From Chitinophagales bacterium (GTDB taxonomy: Bacteria > Bacteroidota > Bacteroidia > Chitinophagales > JADIYW01), in contig JACJXS010000009.1 in the NCBI GenBank assembly GCA_020636545.1, positions 124,001 to 188,000 on the forward strand: a stretch of DNA of 64,000 nucleotides. Reading direction: 5' to 3'. Below, piece after piece: positions 36,169-43,653 of this stretch. Positions within the stretch are counted from its first letter, which is position 1. The number at the start of each line of letters is the position of its first letter. Both the position numbers and the translations under genes were made by a program. The notes below the pieces were generated by a model, which saw only the letters and a program-made list of their open reading frames with translations, was not told the origin of the DNA and searched no databases.

Positions 36169-36189
36169 TATGGAGCGGAGAGAGAGGGA
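36169..36189. other. attR: 21-bp core overlapping the tRNA-Ser 3' end
   Basis: Identical to 30907-30927. Bases 36176-36189 are the discriminator, acceptor strand and the start of the T-arm of tRNA-Ser, so insertion leaves the tRNA sequence intact. Confidence 0.92.
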
Positions 36190-36260
36190 TTCGAACCCCC
36201 GGACCTGTTACAGTCAACGGTTTTCAAGACCGCCGCATTAAACCGCTCTGCCATCTCTCC
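36176..36260 (-). tRNA. tRNA-Ser(UGA)
   Basis: On the minus strand the gene starts GGAGAGATGGC. The acceptor stem GGAGAGA pairs with TCTCTCC and the discriminator is G. The anticodon loop CTTGAAA has anticodon TGA, and a long variable arm (around GACTGTAACAGGTC) is typical of serine tRNAs. The T-arm is GGGGG-TTCGAAT-CCCTC with one G-U pair. The 3' CCA is not encoded. The 3' end is the attachment site of the 5.26-kb element. Confidence 0.96.
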
Positions 36261-36265
36261 GAGTG

Positions 36266-36273
36266 CAAAGATA
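36266..36273 (-). promoter_or_regulatory. -7 promoter box of tRNA-Ser
   Basis: On the minus strand TATCTTTG fits TAnnTTTG and is followed by CACTC just before the tRNA. The same CTTTGCACTC string precedes tRNA-Lys at 43511-43520. No clear TTTG occurs at -33. Confidence 0.65.
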
Positions 36274-36314
36274 GAATATTTTTTATTATTGTAAATTAAA
36301 TTTTTGTTGCTTAC

Positions 36315-36758
36315 TTATTTTTTCACCATTTCAGTATGTGGCAAATGGTCTTCAATGTATTCAGCACTATTAACAACAAATCCAAATTTTTCGTAAAAAG
36401 GAATTAAATAAGATTGTGCACTAATCTTGATAGGCATTTCTGGATATAACAATTCTATTTTTTGCATGACTTCTTGCATCAATAAAATCCCAAATTTTGT
36501 GTTTCTTAACTTTGGAGCAACAACAACTCTTCCAAATGAAGTAAAATCAGGATATGAAATACCATCAGGTATTAAACGAGCATAAGCCACTAATTTATCT
36601 TCGTAAAATCCTAAAAGATGTTTTGCTTTTTGGTCTTTGTCGTCTAAATCTTTATAGACAACATTTTGTTCAATAATAAAAACTTCTTCCCTGAGTTGTA
36701 AAATAGCATACAACTGATGTGCATTGAGTTCCTCAAATGATTTTAATATAAAGTGCAT
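36315..36758 (-). CDS. elaA: ElaA-like GNAT N-acetyltransferase
   Basis: A 147-residue GNAT protein starting at the ATG at 36758 (MHFILKSFEELNAHQLYAIL); the longer frame to 36860 is antisense overlap with the next gene. LREEVFIIEQNVVYKDLDDKD near 22-42 is the ElaA family signature; FGRVVVAPKLRNTKFGILLM near 87-106 is the acetyl-CoA-binding motif A, and SAQSYLIPFYEKFGF near 115-129 motif B. The substrate is unknown. It follows the QueD-like gene with a 5-nt gap, so both are likely co-transcribed, though no functional link is known. Confidence 0.88.
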   Translation of the reverse strand: MHFILKSFEELNAHQLYAILQLREEVFIIEQNVVYKDLDDKDQKAKHLLGFYEDKLVAYARLIPDGISYPDFTSFGRVVVAPKLRNTKFGILLMQEVMQKIELLYPEMPIKISAQSYLIPFYEKFGFVVNSAEYIEDHLPHTEMVKK

Positions 36759-36763
36759 ATAAT

Positions 36764-37174
36764 TTATTCTCCGTAATATTCTACAAATATGTTTTCTGTT
36801 TCTACCAATTTCACACAATGCAATTGTGCATCTGTGATTAATGGATTTAAGATGTTCCAAATAATAATAGCTAAGTTTTCTGTTGATGGCATCATAGTTT
36901 TTGGAATAATATCGACATCTAAATTCAAATTTTTATGGTCTAATTTCTCTGTTATTTCCTTTTTTATAAGCCTACTTAAATCTTTGACATTCATAATGAA
37001 ACCAGTATCCAAATTGGGTTTGCCTTTTACGGTTATAAATAATTCATAATTATGTCCGTGCCAATTTTTATTAGCACATTTTCCAAAAACTTCAGCATTC
37101 TGTTCAACTGTCCATTGATTATTGTATAATTTATGGGCAGCATTAAAAGTTTCTCTCCTTGTTAGATAAACCAC
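36764..37174 (-). CDS. queD: 6-carboxytetrahydropterin/6-pyruvoyl-tetrahydropterin synthase family
   Basis: A 136-residue protein of the QueD/PTPS fold. The zinc ligands are FNAAHKL (His14) and NWHGHNYEL (His39, His41); the catalytic Cys is in FGKCANKNWHGHN (near 33), and the C-terminal VKLVETENIFVEYYG carries the pterin-anchoring Glu. QueD converts dihydroneopterin triphosphate to 6-carboxytetrahydropterin for queuosine synthesis; PTPS paralogs act in biopterin routes, and sequence alone does not fully separate them. The C-x5-H-x-H spacing favours QueD-like activity. The start used is GTG at 37174. Confidence 0.85.
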   Translation of the reverse strand: MVYLTRRETFNAAHKLYNNQWTVEQNAEVFGKCANKNWHGHNYELFITVKGKPNLDTGFIMNVKDLSRLIKKEITEKLDHKNLNLDVDIIPKTMMPSTENLAIIIWNILNPLITDAQLHCVKLVETENIFVEYYGE

Positions 37175-37281
37175 AAAACAAATTTAAGTATTCAAATAAT
37201 TACATAGTGTTAAATTCTTAGTACTTTTATTAATTTTAATTATGAGAATTCTATAAAATAAAAATAAAGTGGATTTTATTT

Positions 37282-37946
37282 CTACTGTTCTATATCTTCT
37301 AACTGTTCAAATTTATCAATATTTTCTTTTACTAACTTTTCTAGAAAGCATTAAAAAATCGAAATTGTAAGGGTCTTTGAAAATACTTTTAGCTAAATCA
37401 GATTGATAGTCTGGTAATGTTGTTTCAAAATTATTTAAGGCTTTTCCATCTCTTTCATAAAGTTAATTTTGTATTTGTAATAACATCACATCTCTACTCC
37501 ATTCATTTTTAGCTGTTTCTGCAATGTAGAATGCCCTTGCTGCTGTGTCTTTTACTTTAGTTAATAGGCTTATGTGATGATACCACGTTATTTGTGCAAG
37601 TGGTACTTGCACAAATTCATCTTGTGATTGTGCAAGTGGAATTTGCACAAATGGAAATTCTGGATAAGCTTCGGCAAAAGCTCTCATATATTTTAGATTC
37701 CTTACAGAAAAGCCTGAATTATTGGGGGAAGTTTTTAGCTAAATCAACGGCTAAAAGATCAATCACTTTGCTACCCCAACCGTTTTTATTTTGTTTTTCA
37801 AGAATAGAATATCCAATTTCCCAATAAAGTGTAAGCATTTCTGAATTTACTTTAATAGCGGCATTCGTTTGAGCAAGTTTTATTTTTATAGTAATAAATT
37901 CAGCCCAATTATCGTATTCATGATGTTGATAAACGTATTTACCCAT
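37282..37946 (-). pseudogene. Decayed DUF1016 (YhcG-type) gene, truncated
   Basis: The minus strand reads as an N-terminal DUF1016 domain with breaks. From the ATG at 37946 it runs LAQTNAAIKVNSEMLTLYWE and on to LAVDLAKNFPQ, then a frameshift within the C-run at 37722-37726. It resumes with SGFSVRNLKYMRAFAEAYPE and continues through PLAQITWYHHISLLTKVKDT to LLQIQN, hits a TAA (37463-37465), and continues as LYERDGKALNNFETTLPDYQ and DPYNFDFLML. A further shift gives KLVKENIDKFEQLEDIEQ and a TAG at 37282. The whole C-terminal PDDEXK nuclease domain is missing. It is clearly non-functional. A complete paralog of the family lies at 28266-29399. Confidence 0.85.
37591..37648. repeat. Tandemly duplicated palindrome inside the DUF1016 pseudogene
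   Basis: TTTGTGCAAGT (37591-37601) and ACTTGCACAAA (37605-37615) are perfect inverted repeats around GGT; a second similar pair follows at 37629-37651 (TTGTGCAA ... TTTGCACAA). In protein terms this is a duplicated FVQ(I/V)PLAQ unit before the conserved PLAQITWYHH motif, where normal family members have one. Confidence 0.55.
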
Positions 37947-38071
37947 TTTAGAGTTATCTGTTTTTTAGTACCTTTCTTACATATTTTTTGTTAGTTATAA
38001 TAACTAATTGATTGGTGTCTAATTAAAGGTTTATGATTGACAAAACTAGCTATAACAAGAATTAAACATTC

Positions 38072-39001
38072 CTAATCTTCAAAATTACTTTCCTTGATTA
38101 CATAGTTTGGTCTATCTTTTACATTGTCCAAAATTCTTCCAATATATTCGCCAATAATTCCTAAACAAATTAATTGAACACCACCCAAAAACAAGACACT
38201 TAGCATAATTGATGTCCAACCTTGAACGGTATTGTTGTTCCAATATTTTTGATAAACAGAATATATGATAACTGCAAAAGCCGTCAATGAAATTAGAAAT
38301 CCTGCATAAGTAGCCAAGTGCAAAGGACGGTTAGAAAATGAAACAATTCCATCATAAGCAAACTTAAACATTTGAGCATAGGAATAATTAGTTTTGCCAC
38401 TACGTCTGCCTTTTCTTTCAAAAGGAACACCAATCTGCTTAAATCCAGCCCAAGCAATTTGACCACGAATGAATTTATTTTGCTCTGGCATACTACAAAT
38501 GACGTCTTTTACTTTTTTTGAAATCATTCGATAATCGCCAGTATCTTCTGGAATATAGACATCAGATAATTTATTGATGAAGCGATAAAAAAGTTTAGCA
38601 GAAGTAAGTTTTAGCCACGTTTCATCAGAGCGATAGGTTCTTTGTGCAAAAACAACTTCATATCCTTCTATAAATTTTTCATATAACTTTTCAATCAATT
38701 GTGGAGGATCTTGCAAATCAGCATCTATAATAACAATCGCATCGCCACTTGATTTTTCTAAACCCGCAAAAACAGCATTTTGATGTCCAAAATTTTTGCT
38801 AAAATGAATATACTTTACATTTTTATCTTGTTCTGCTAGAATCTGAATGTTTTTATAAGATAAATCCGTGCTGCCATCATCAATATATAGAAATTCATAA
38901 GTTGAACCAATTTTTTGGATAGTAGTCAATAGTTCTTGATACAAAGGAAAAACATTTCCTTCCTCGTTATGCACTGGTATGACAACAGAAATTTTCAACA
39001 A
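38072..39001 (-). CDS. Family 2 glycosyltransferase, polyprenyl-phosphate type
   Basis: A 309-residue protein. Residues 1-230 form a GT-A domain: ISVVIPVHNEEGN (residues 4-16), YIDDGSTD near 40 and IIDADLQDPPQ near 92, with the D-x-D-type metal site. GDYRMISKKV and RGQIAWAGF follow. Two C-terminal membrane helices (about 232-255 and 268-290) place it with the DPM1/GtrB/ArnC-like enzymes that load a sugar onto undecaprenyl phosphate. The start is TTG at 39001 (or 38998); no in-frame ATG occurs upstream. It follows the next glycosyltransferase gene with a 23-nt gap. Confidence 0.9.
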   Translation of the reverse strand: MLKISVVIPVHNEEGNVFPLYQELLTTIQKIGSTYEFLYIDDGSTDLSYKNIQILAEQDKNVKYIHFSKNFGHQNAVFAGLEKSSGDAIVIIDADLQDPPQLIEKLYEKFIEGYEVVFAQRTYRSDETWLKLTSAKLFYRFINKLSDVYIPEDTGDYRMISKKVKDVICSMPEQNKFIRGQIAWAGFKQIGVPFERKGRRSGKTNYSYAQMFKFAYDGIVSFSNRPLHLATYAGFLISLTAFAVIIYSVYQKYWNNNTVQGWTSIMLSVLFLGGVQLICLGIIGEYIGRILDNVKDRPNYVIKESNFED

Positions 39002-39024
39002 GCTAAAATTAATAAATAAAAAAT

Positions 39025-40152
39025 TTAGATTTCAGCTAATTTCGACAAAAATTTATCAATATAATTACTCCAAGTAAAATCTTTTACAGCAAGGTGTGCG
39101 TTCTGACATAATGTAGTATAATTTTTATCTTGGATAATAGATAATATATCATCAGATAATGTTTCTGGCGATTGATTATATACACCAAAATTTATCTTTT
39201 TATCAAATGTTTCTACGAAATCATCATAAGGAATTGTAATAACAGGATTGTAGAAATACATAGCTTCAATCACTGATGAAAACCCACTCCACTTAGGCGT
39301 CGTATTGATAATCATTTTAGAAGATTCCATTAAATCATAATAAGTAGAACTGTCTTTTTCGTTGTCTTTATCTAAATAACCATAGCAAGTTACAAAGTTA
39401 GGTAGTTTAGAAAAATCACTTTTTTTCATACCTACTATATGAATTTCTAAGTGATGATTTTGTAGTCGAAGCTTTTCAATAGCTTCAATTAAGAGCAAAA
39501 CACCTGCTTTATACTTTATTGTTCCGATAAATAGAATTTTATTGGAGTTTATTTTTTGTGCCAAGATAGTATCTGCATTTTTTGCTACTTTGGCATTGAT
39601 AAAATAACCACCTAAATAAAAAATATTTCTATTGTTATAACTGTTTTTTATGATTTCTGCCATTTTTGGAAACATTACAAATACGGCATCTGCGGTTTCA
39701 ATACATTTATTTTCTGCATCAATAAAAGTTTGTTCTAAGTTTCCTGGTTTTCTTTTTTTAAAATGAGGAAAATAATGCTCATAAGTCCAATCGCCAAATA
39801 ATATAGTAGGTTTGTCGGAATAGGGTTTTGCAGAAAAGCTAAAATTTAAAAATAAATTGGCATCAGCATTTGGAAATTTTTTTATTGCAGATTGAATGAT
39901 TTTGTTTGCAAAAAACCGATTGATAGGCGTTCTATAATAGTCAAAAGCATTGTGCTGTTTGGTTTTTTTTAAACCTTTATCAATGGTAAAATTATAAATA
40001 TTTTTTAAAAATTTATTAGGTTGGATATTGACATAATTTACTTTTATGCCTTTTTCTTTCAATGTTTCAGTAAAGAAATAAGGAAAATTAGACCAAGTAC
40101 TTAGCTTTCTAGCATCTCCATTTGTAAAAACATTGATTTCCTTAATTTGCAT
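39025..40152 (-). CDS. Glycosyltransferase, GT-B fold (GT4-like)
   Basis: A 375-residue protein. The N-terminal domain starts INVFTNGDARKLSTWSNFPY and contains TILFGDWTYEHYFP near 115. The C-terminal domain begins near NKILFIGTIKYKAGVLLLIE (about 205), continues with the typical EIHIVGM, CYGYLDKD and SSVIEAMYFYNPVITIPYD motifs (the last two hold the sugar-nucleotide-binding Glu). This is the pattern of a GT4-type transferase, although the first domain diverges. It pairs with the lipid-linked sugar synthase downstream and is divergent from the acyltransferase-SGNH gene. Confidence 0.8.
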   Translation of the reverse strand: MQIKEINVFTNGDARKLSTWSNFPYFFTETLKEKGIKVNYVNIQPNKFLKNIYNFTIDKGLKKTKQHNAFDYYRTPINRFFANKIIQSAIKKFPNADANLFLNFSFSAKPYSDKPTILFGDWTYEHYFPHFKKRKPGNLEQTFIDAENKCIETADAVFVMFPKMAEIIKNSYNNRNIFYLGGYFINAKVAKNADTILAQKINSNKILFIGTIKYKAGVLLLIEAIEKLRLQNHHLEIHIVGMKKSDFSKLPNFVTCYGYLDKDNEKDSSTYYDLMESSKMIINTTPKWSGFSSVIEAMYFYNPVITIPYDDFVETFDKKINFGVYNQSPETLSDDILSIIQDKNYTTLCQNAHLAVKDFTWSNYIDKFLSKLAEI

Positions 40153-40378
40153 TCCTTAAAATTATCTAGAAACTAAAATACAAAATTTTTGTGGACTATC
40201 TTTAGAAGCGTTTAATCTTATTTCAATCAACTATATTTTCTGTTACTGCACAAAAATAAAGCGGGTTTATAGTTTACTTATCATTTAGAAAAATTATTTT
40301 TGATGCAATAATTACTTAAACGCAACTTTTATTAAAACAAAAGATTATAATTGTATTTAAAACTATTTATTTAGCAAT

Positions 40379-42250
40379 ATGAAATTTCGTACAGACATCA
40401 GTTTTCTTAGGGCTCTTTCTGTAGTTATTGTTCTTTTGTTTCACTTTCATGTTCCTGGTTTTTCAGGTGGATTTATTGGGGTAGATGTTTTTTTTGTTAT
40501 TTCAGGATTCTTAATGACGATGATTGTTCTTAAAGGATTTGAAAATAATAGTTATACGCTTATAGGTTTTTACAAAAGAAGAATCAATCGCTTAGTTCCA
40601 GCTTTAGCTACATTGCTTCTTTTTGTATTATTGATTTCTGTATTTTTATTTTTAGAACCTGATTTAAAACAGAATGCAAAACTTACAGGACTTGCAAGTC
40701 TTTTTGTTTCTAATATTTATTTTTTCAAGTACCTAAATTATTTTAATCCTTCAGGAAATATTCTTATACATACTTGGTCGCTTGGTGTTGAATGGCAATT
40801 TTATTTATTTTATCCGTTAATTTTAATGGCTTTAAAAAGCACCTATTTTAAAAACCCCAAAACTTTTTGGTTGGTATTAAGTACTTTGACGATAATATCA
40901 TTTTTGATTGCGGTGTTGGTCGGTAGTTATTCAACTAATTTTATTTTTTATATGTTGCCTGCAAGATATTGGGAACTCAGTATTGGAGGCTTGGCTTATG
41001 GTTTAGGAAATTATGATTGGAAAATCAATGAAAAGTCTAAAAAAACTATTGTTTTAATTGCTATATTTTTAATTATTGTTTGTAATAGTGCTATTTCAGA
41101 AAGTAATTTGTGGCCTTCTGTATTGACATTAATACCAATCCTAGCAACTTTTATTATTTTAAGTTTGAATATAAACTTTCCATTTTTTAATTATCCAATT
41201 ATCCGATTTTTTGGAAATATTTCATATTCACTTTATTTATGGCATTGGCCATGGTATATTTTATTTAGATATTTTGGTTTTATTAGCTGGGAATCGATTG
41301 TATTGGTTGCTTTTTTATCAATCGTTTCAGCATATTTATCCTATAAATTTATTGAAAACAATAAGAAAATTACAAACGTAAAATTTAGTCTTTTATTTCT
41401 TGGTTTAATTTGCAGTTTAAGTGCTTTGTTTTTTATAAAGCCCAAAATAACTGAAAAATTATCTATCTATCAATCTGAAAAATTTAAAATTGGTAGTTAT
41501 AGATTTGATTATATTGAAACGAAACAAAAAGATGCTCAATTTAATCCAACAGGTTGTTTTATAAGCAACCAAGATGCAATTAAAGATTATAATAAGCCGA
41601 TTTGTTTAACATGCGATTCAACAAAGAAAAACATCTTACTTATTGGAGATAGTCATGCTGCTCAATATTCTGCGTCTCTTCGAAAACTTACGGATTACAA
41701 TTGGTTAGAAGCAAGTATTGCCTACAATTTTCCATTATTAGATTCCAGAGGCAAAAAAGGAATGGTTGACCTCAATAATTATATTTATCATGAATTTATA
41801 CCCAAAAACAAAGATAAAATTGACTTAGTCCTTATTTCTGCACATTGGTTAATGCGTAATAATGTTGATTTGAATTATTCAGAAGATGAACTTTTAGTAC
41901 TAATTAAAAATACTATCAGTTATTTCGAAAAATACCAAATTCAATATTTATTTATAGGAGAAACAGAGTCTTATTTGCTGGAATATCCTAAAATTTTAAT
42001 GCTCAAGAATTTAAAAAATATTCAAACAGAACAATATTTGAATAGTAATGGAGTAACATTAGAAGCAAAAATTAAGGCAACTATTCCAACTAAAAATTAT
42101 ATAAATTGTTATCAAATCCAAAGTATTAGACACTTTGATGCGAATAAAAAACAACCTTATATGTTTGATATTAATCACTTGACCCAATTTGGAGCAGACC
42201 AATATGTTCAACAACTTATTCAGCCAAAAATCAAATCAATATTAAAGTAA
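40379..42250 (+). CDS. Acyltransferase-3 / SGNH fusion (OafA/YrhL-type)
   Basis: A 623-residue protein. Residues 1-370 are the polytopic acyltransferase-3 part: ISFLRALSVVIVLLFHFHVP (Arg and His in helix 1), FFVISGFLMT and HTWSLGVEWQFYLFYPLIL near 133. After a linker comes a periplasmic SGNH-like domain: KNILLIGDSHAAQYS (nucleophile Ser near 425) and FDINHLTQFGA near 600 with the catalytic Asp/His pair. Such fusions O-acetylate lipopolysaccharide or other surface sugars: the membrane part delivers the acetyl group and the SGNH domain transfers it. Its last 22 codons are duplicated at 43329. Confidence 0.92.
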   Translation: MKFRTDISFLRALSVVIVLLFHFHVPGFSGGFIGVDVFFVISGFLMTMIVLKGFENNSYTLIGFYKRRINRLVPALATLLLFVLLISVFLFLEPDLKQNAKLTGLASLFVSNIYFFKYLNYFNPSGNILIHTWSLGVEWQFYLFYPLILMALKSTYFKNPKTFWLVLSTLTIISFLIAVLVGSYSTNFIFYMLPARYWELSIGGLAYGLGNYDWKINEKSKKTIVLIAIFLIIVCNSAISESNLWPSVLTLIPILATFIILSLNINFPFFNYPIIRFFGNISYSLYLWHWPWYILFRYFGFISWESIVLVAFLSIVSAYLSYKFIENNKKITNVKFSLLFLGLICSLSALFFIKPKITEKLSIYQSEKFKIGSYRFDYIETKQKDAQFNPTGCFISNQDAIKDYNKPICLTCDSTKKNILLIGDSHAAQYSASLRKLTDYNWLEASIAYNFPLLDSRGKKGMVDLNNYIYHEFIPKNKDKIDLVLISAHWLMRNNVDLNYSEDELLVLIKNTISYFEKYQIQYLFIGETESYLLEYPKILMLKNLKNIQTEQYLNSNGVTLEAKIKATIPTKNYINCYQIQSIRHFDANKKQPYMFDINHLTQFGADQYVQQLIQPKIKSILK

Positions 42251-42341
42251 TTCAATGATAAATAAATCAGTTTATCAATGTTTATCGTACAATCCAACTT
42301 TCCTTACTTTAAATAAACATTAGATTTTATTTTTATTTGTT
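42182..42341 (+). repeat. 160-bp direct repeat, copy 1 (left border of the mazEF island)
   Basis: Starts ACCCAATTTGGAGCAGACC within the acyltransferase gene and ends TTATTTGTT. It matches 43329-43489 at every base except one inserted A in the second copy (in the AACTTTCC tract). Confidence 0.92.
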
Positions 42342-42431
42342 TCTCTAGCATATTCTATCGGTTCTGGTATTTATGAAGGATGGGAAATTGAAGCACTTCA
42401 GTTGCATTTTGCAAAAAAGTTGAAATTTTGA
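42342..42431 (+). pseudogene. C-terminal fragment of an unknown gene
   Basis: Right after repeat copy 1 an open frame reads SLAYSIGSGIYEGWEIEALQ, then LHFAKKLKF and a stop at 42429. There is no start, and the frame is not that of the acyltransferase. I do not recognise the family. It looks like a leftover gene end at a recombination junction. Confidence 0.4.
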
Positions 42432-42474
42432 TTTTTAGTCTGTTTTTCATAAGCACTTTTGTTATATGGCATTA

Positions 42475-42798
42475 TTATTCAACATAAGTTTCCATTATTA
42501 CGTTTTTCACGGCTTCGATTTCTATTTTTGTAAGGGTGCCTAATTTCTTGAAAATTCTTTTTCTGTCCACCGTTCTAATTTGGTCTAAAACTATCCAACC
42601 TTTTGTTTTTGCTTGTTTAATTTCAACTCTTGTTGGATAAGGTTTTGAACTGCTTGTGAGTGGTGCAACAACAATCGTTTGAAGATATTTATTCATTTCA
42701 TTTGGCGAAATAACAGCACAAGGACGAGTTTTTTTTATCTCGCTTCCTATGGTTGGGTCAAGATTTACCAACACTATTTCGTATTGCTTTATTTCCAT
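42475..42798 (-). CDS. mazF: MazF/PemK-type mRNA interferase toxin
   Basis: A 107-residue toxin: YEIVLVNLDPTIGSEIKKTR (residues 6-25) and PCAVISPNEMN are the standard opening with the catalytic Arg; IVVAPLTSSSKPYPTRVEI and GWIVLDQIRTVDRKRIFKKL complete the PemK/CcdB-like barrel. MazF enzymes cut mRNA at short sequences when the antitoxin is lost. Its start codon overlaps the end of the antitoxin gene by 10 nt, the usual coupled layout. It is carried in a 1.1-kb island between direct repeats. Confidence 0.94.
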   Translation of the reverse strand: MEIKQYEIVLVNLDPTIGSEIKKTRPCAVISPNEMNKYLQTIVVAPLTSSSKPYPTRVEIKQAKTKGWIVLDQIRTVDRKRIFKKLGTLTKIEIEAVKNVIMETYVE

Positions 42799-43034
42799 TC
42801 TCCAAAAGTTTCATCTTCAAAAATGTCGTCAATCAGTAATTGGTCATCTCCGTTTGCGTGCATAAGCTTAAAAGATTTTTCCCAACCTTTTCTAGGAACA
42901 GATTTTGGTTTTAAAATAATTCTGCCTTTCTCTAAAATTAAATCAAGCGTATCACTGATATTATACTGCTCTAAAATTGATTTTGACAATCTAATGCCTT
43001 TTGAGTTTCCAATATTGATTACTTGTACTTCCAT
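42789..43034 (-). CDS. mazE: MazE-type AbrB-fold antitoxin
   Basis: An 81-residue protein. The N-terminal EVQVINIGNSKGIRLSKSIL (residues 2-21) is the swapped-hairpin AbrB DNA-binding motif, and DTLDLILEKGRIILKP follows. The acidic tail (DDQLLIDDIFEDETFGEWK) fits the toxin-binding segment of MazE. It neutralises MazF and should repress its own promoter; two tandem palindromes sit 12-33 nt upstream of the start codon. The gene starts at the ATG at 43034 and overlaps mazF by 10 nt. Confidence 0.92.
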   Translation of the reverse strand: MEVQVINIGNSKGIRLSKSILEQYNISDTLDLILEKGRIILKPKSVPRKGWEKSFKLMHANGDDQLLIDDIFEDETFGEWK

Positions 43035-43045
43035 AAAAAATCCTA

Positions 43046-43067
43046 TTTGTAATTACAAAGTAATTAC
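43046..43067. promoter_or_regulatory. Candidate MazE operator, tandem palindromes
   Basis: TTTGTAATTACAAA (43046-43059) is a perfect 14-bp palindrome; the core GTAATTAC recurs at 43060-43067, 11 bp after the first copy (43049), one helical turn apart. It lies 12 nt upstream of the mazE start codon, where autoregulation is expected. Confidence 0.7.
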
Positions 43068-43184
43068 TTTTTTTTTAAAAAACAAAATTTAATATCTGTT
43101 CAATTTCGTCAATAAATTTTTCAAAGTCAATTGTTGCAAAATAGTTGTAGTAACTGTATTTTCAAATCCATAAACTAAATATAT

Positions 43185-43310
43185 TTAATAGGTAGATGTA
43201 ACTTCACCTCCTAGAAATCGATGTAATACAGGTTGAAGAGTTTCATTCATAACATAGATTCTGTTATCAATTTTTCCATTTGCATCAGTACAAGAACCTG
43301 ACTTTGTACC
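43185..43310 (-). pseudogene. C-terminal fragment of an unknown gene
   Basis: On the minus strand an open frame without a start reads GTKSGSCTDANGKIDNRIYV, then MNETLQPVLHRFLGGEVTST and Y-stop at 43185. A stop lies directly upstream (around 43311). I do not recognise the family. It lies inside the island, between mazE and repeat copy 2, and appears to be another gene remnant. Confidence 0.4.
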
Positions 43311-43328
43311 TTACCAATTAATATTAAA

Positions 43329-43489
43329 ACCCAATTTGGAGCAGACCAATATGTTCAACAACTTATTCAGCCAAAAATCAAATCAATATTAAAGTAATTC
43401 AATGATAAATAAATCAGTTTATCAATGTTTATCGTACAATCCAAACTTTCCTTACTTTAAATAAACATTAGATTTTATTTTTATTTGTT
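43329..43489 (+). repeat. 160-bp direct repeat, copy 2 (right border of the mazEF island)
   Basis: 161 nt, identical to 42182-42341 apart from one extra A. It includes a pseudo-copy of the acyltransferase 3' end, and its last bases include the TTTG (43484-43487) that serves as the -33 element of the tRNA-Lys promoter. Confidence 0.92.
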
Positions 43490-43515
43490 CAAATAGAAAT
43501 AATTTTATACCTTTG
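43484..43515 (+). promoter_or_regulatory. tRNA-Lys promoter (Bacteroidota type)
   Basis: TTTG at 43484-43487 and TACCTTTG at 43508-43515, separated by 20 nt, match the Bacteroidota consensus TTTG-N19-21-TAnnTTTG. The -33 box lies inside the direct repeat, the -7 box outside it. Confidence 0.88.
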
Positions 43516-43563
43516 CACTCGCTTTTAATGTTTAGCTATTATGGATAAACATTCAAGAAGCAG

Positions 43564-43636
43564 GATTCCGTAGCTCAGCTGGTAGAGCAATACACTTTTA
43601 ATGTATGGGTCCTGGGTTCGAATCCCAGCGGGATCA
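43564..43636 (+). tRNA. tRNA-Lys(UUU)
   Basis: GATTCCG at the 5' end pairs with CGGGATC, with discriminator A at 43636; the D-arm is GCTC-AGCTGGTA-GAGC; the anticodon loop CTTTTAA gives anticodon TTT (Lys); the T-arm is CTGGG-TTCGAAT-CCCAG. CCA is not encoded. Length 73 nt. Confidence 0.96.
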
Positions 43637-43653
43637 CAGGTGCCAAAACCTCC

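Larger units (their letters stand above)
30907..36189. mobile_element. 5.26-kb integrative element in tRNA-Ser, satellite-like
   Basis: Bounded by a 21-bp perfect direct repeat at 30907-30927 and 36169-36189; the right copy is the 3' end of tRNA-Ser(UGA) plus 7 flanking bases. One copy plus contents is 5,262 bp. All six genes are on the plus strand: tyrosine integrase, excisionase-like HTH, unknown 104-aa protein, SF3 helicase, DUF6371 zinc-finger/Toprim-like protein and DUF5681 protein. There is no relaxase, coupling protein, capsid, portal, large terminase or resistance gene. The gene set allows integration, excision and replication, but not transfer, so it presumably moves with a helper (phage or conjugative element). 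Calling it a satellite is inference. Confidence 0.88.

Noticed and set aside
30907..36189. Element as a conjugative or mobilisable transposon
   Set aside because: No relaxase, coupling ATPase or oriT-like feature is visible, and there is no transposase or terminal inverted repeat.
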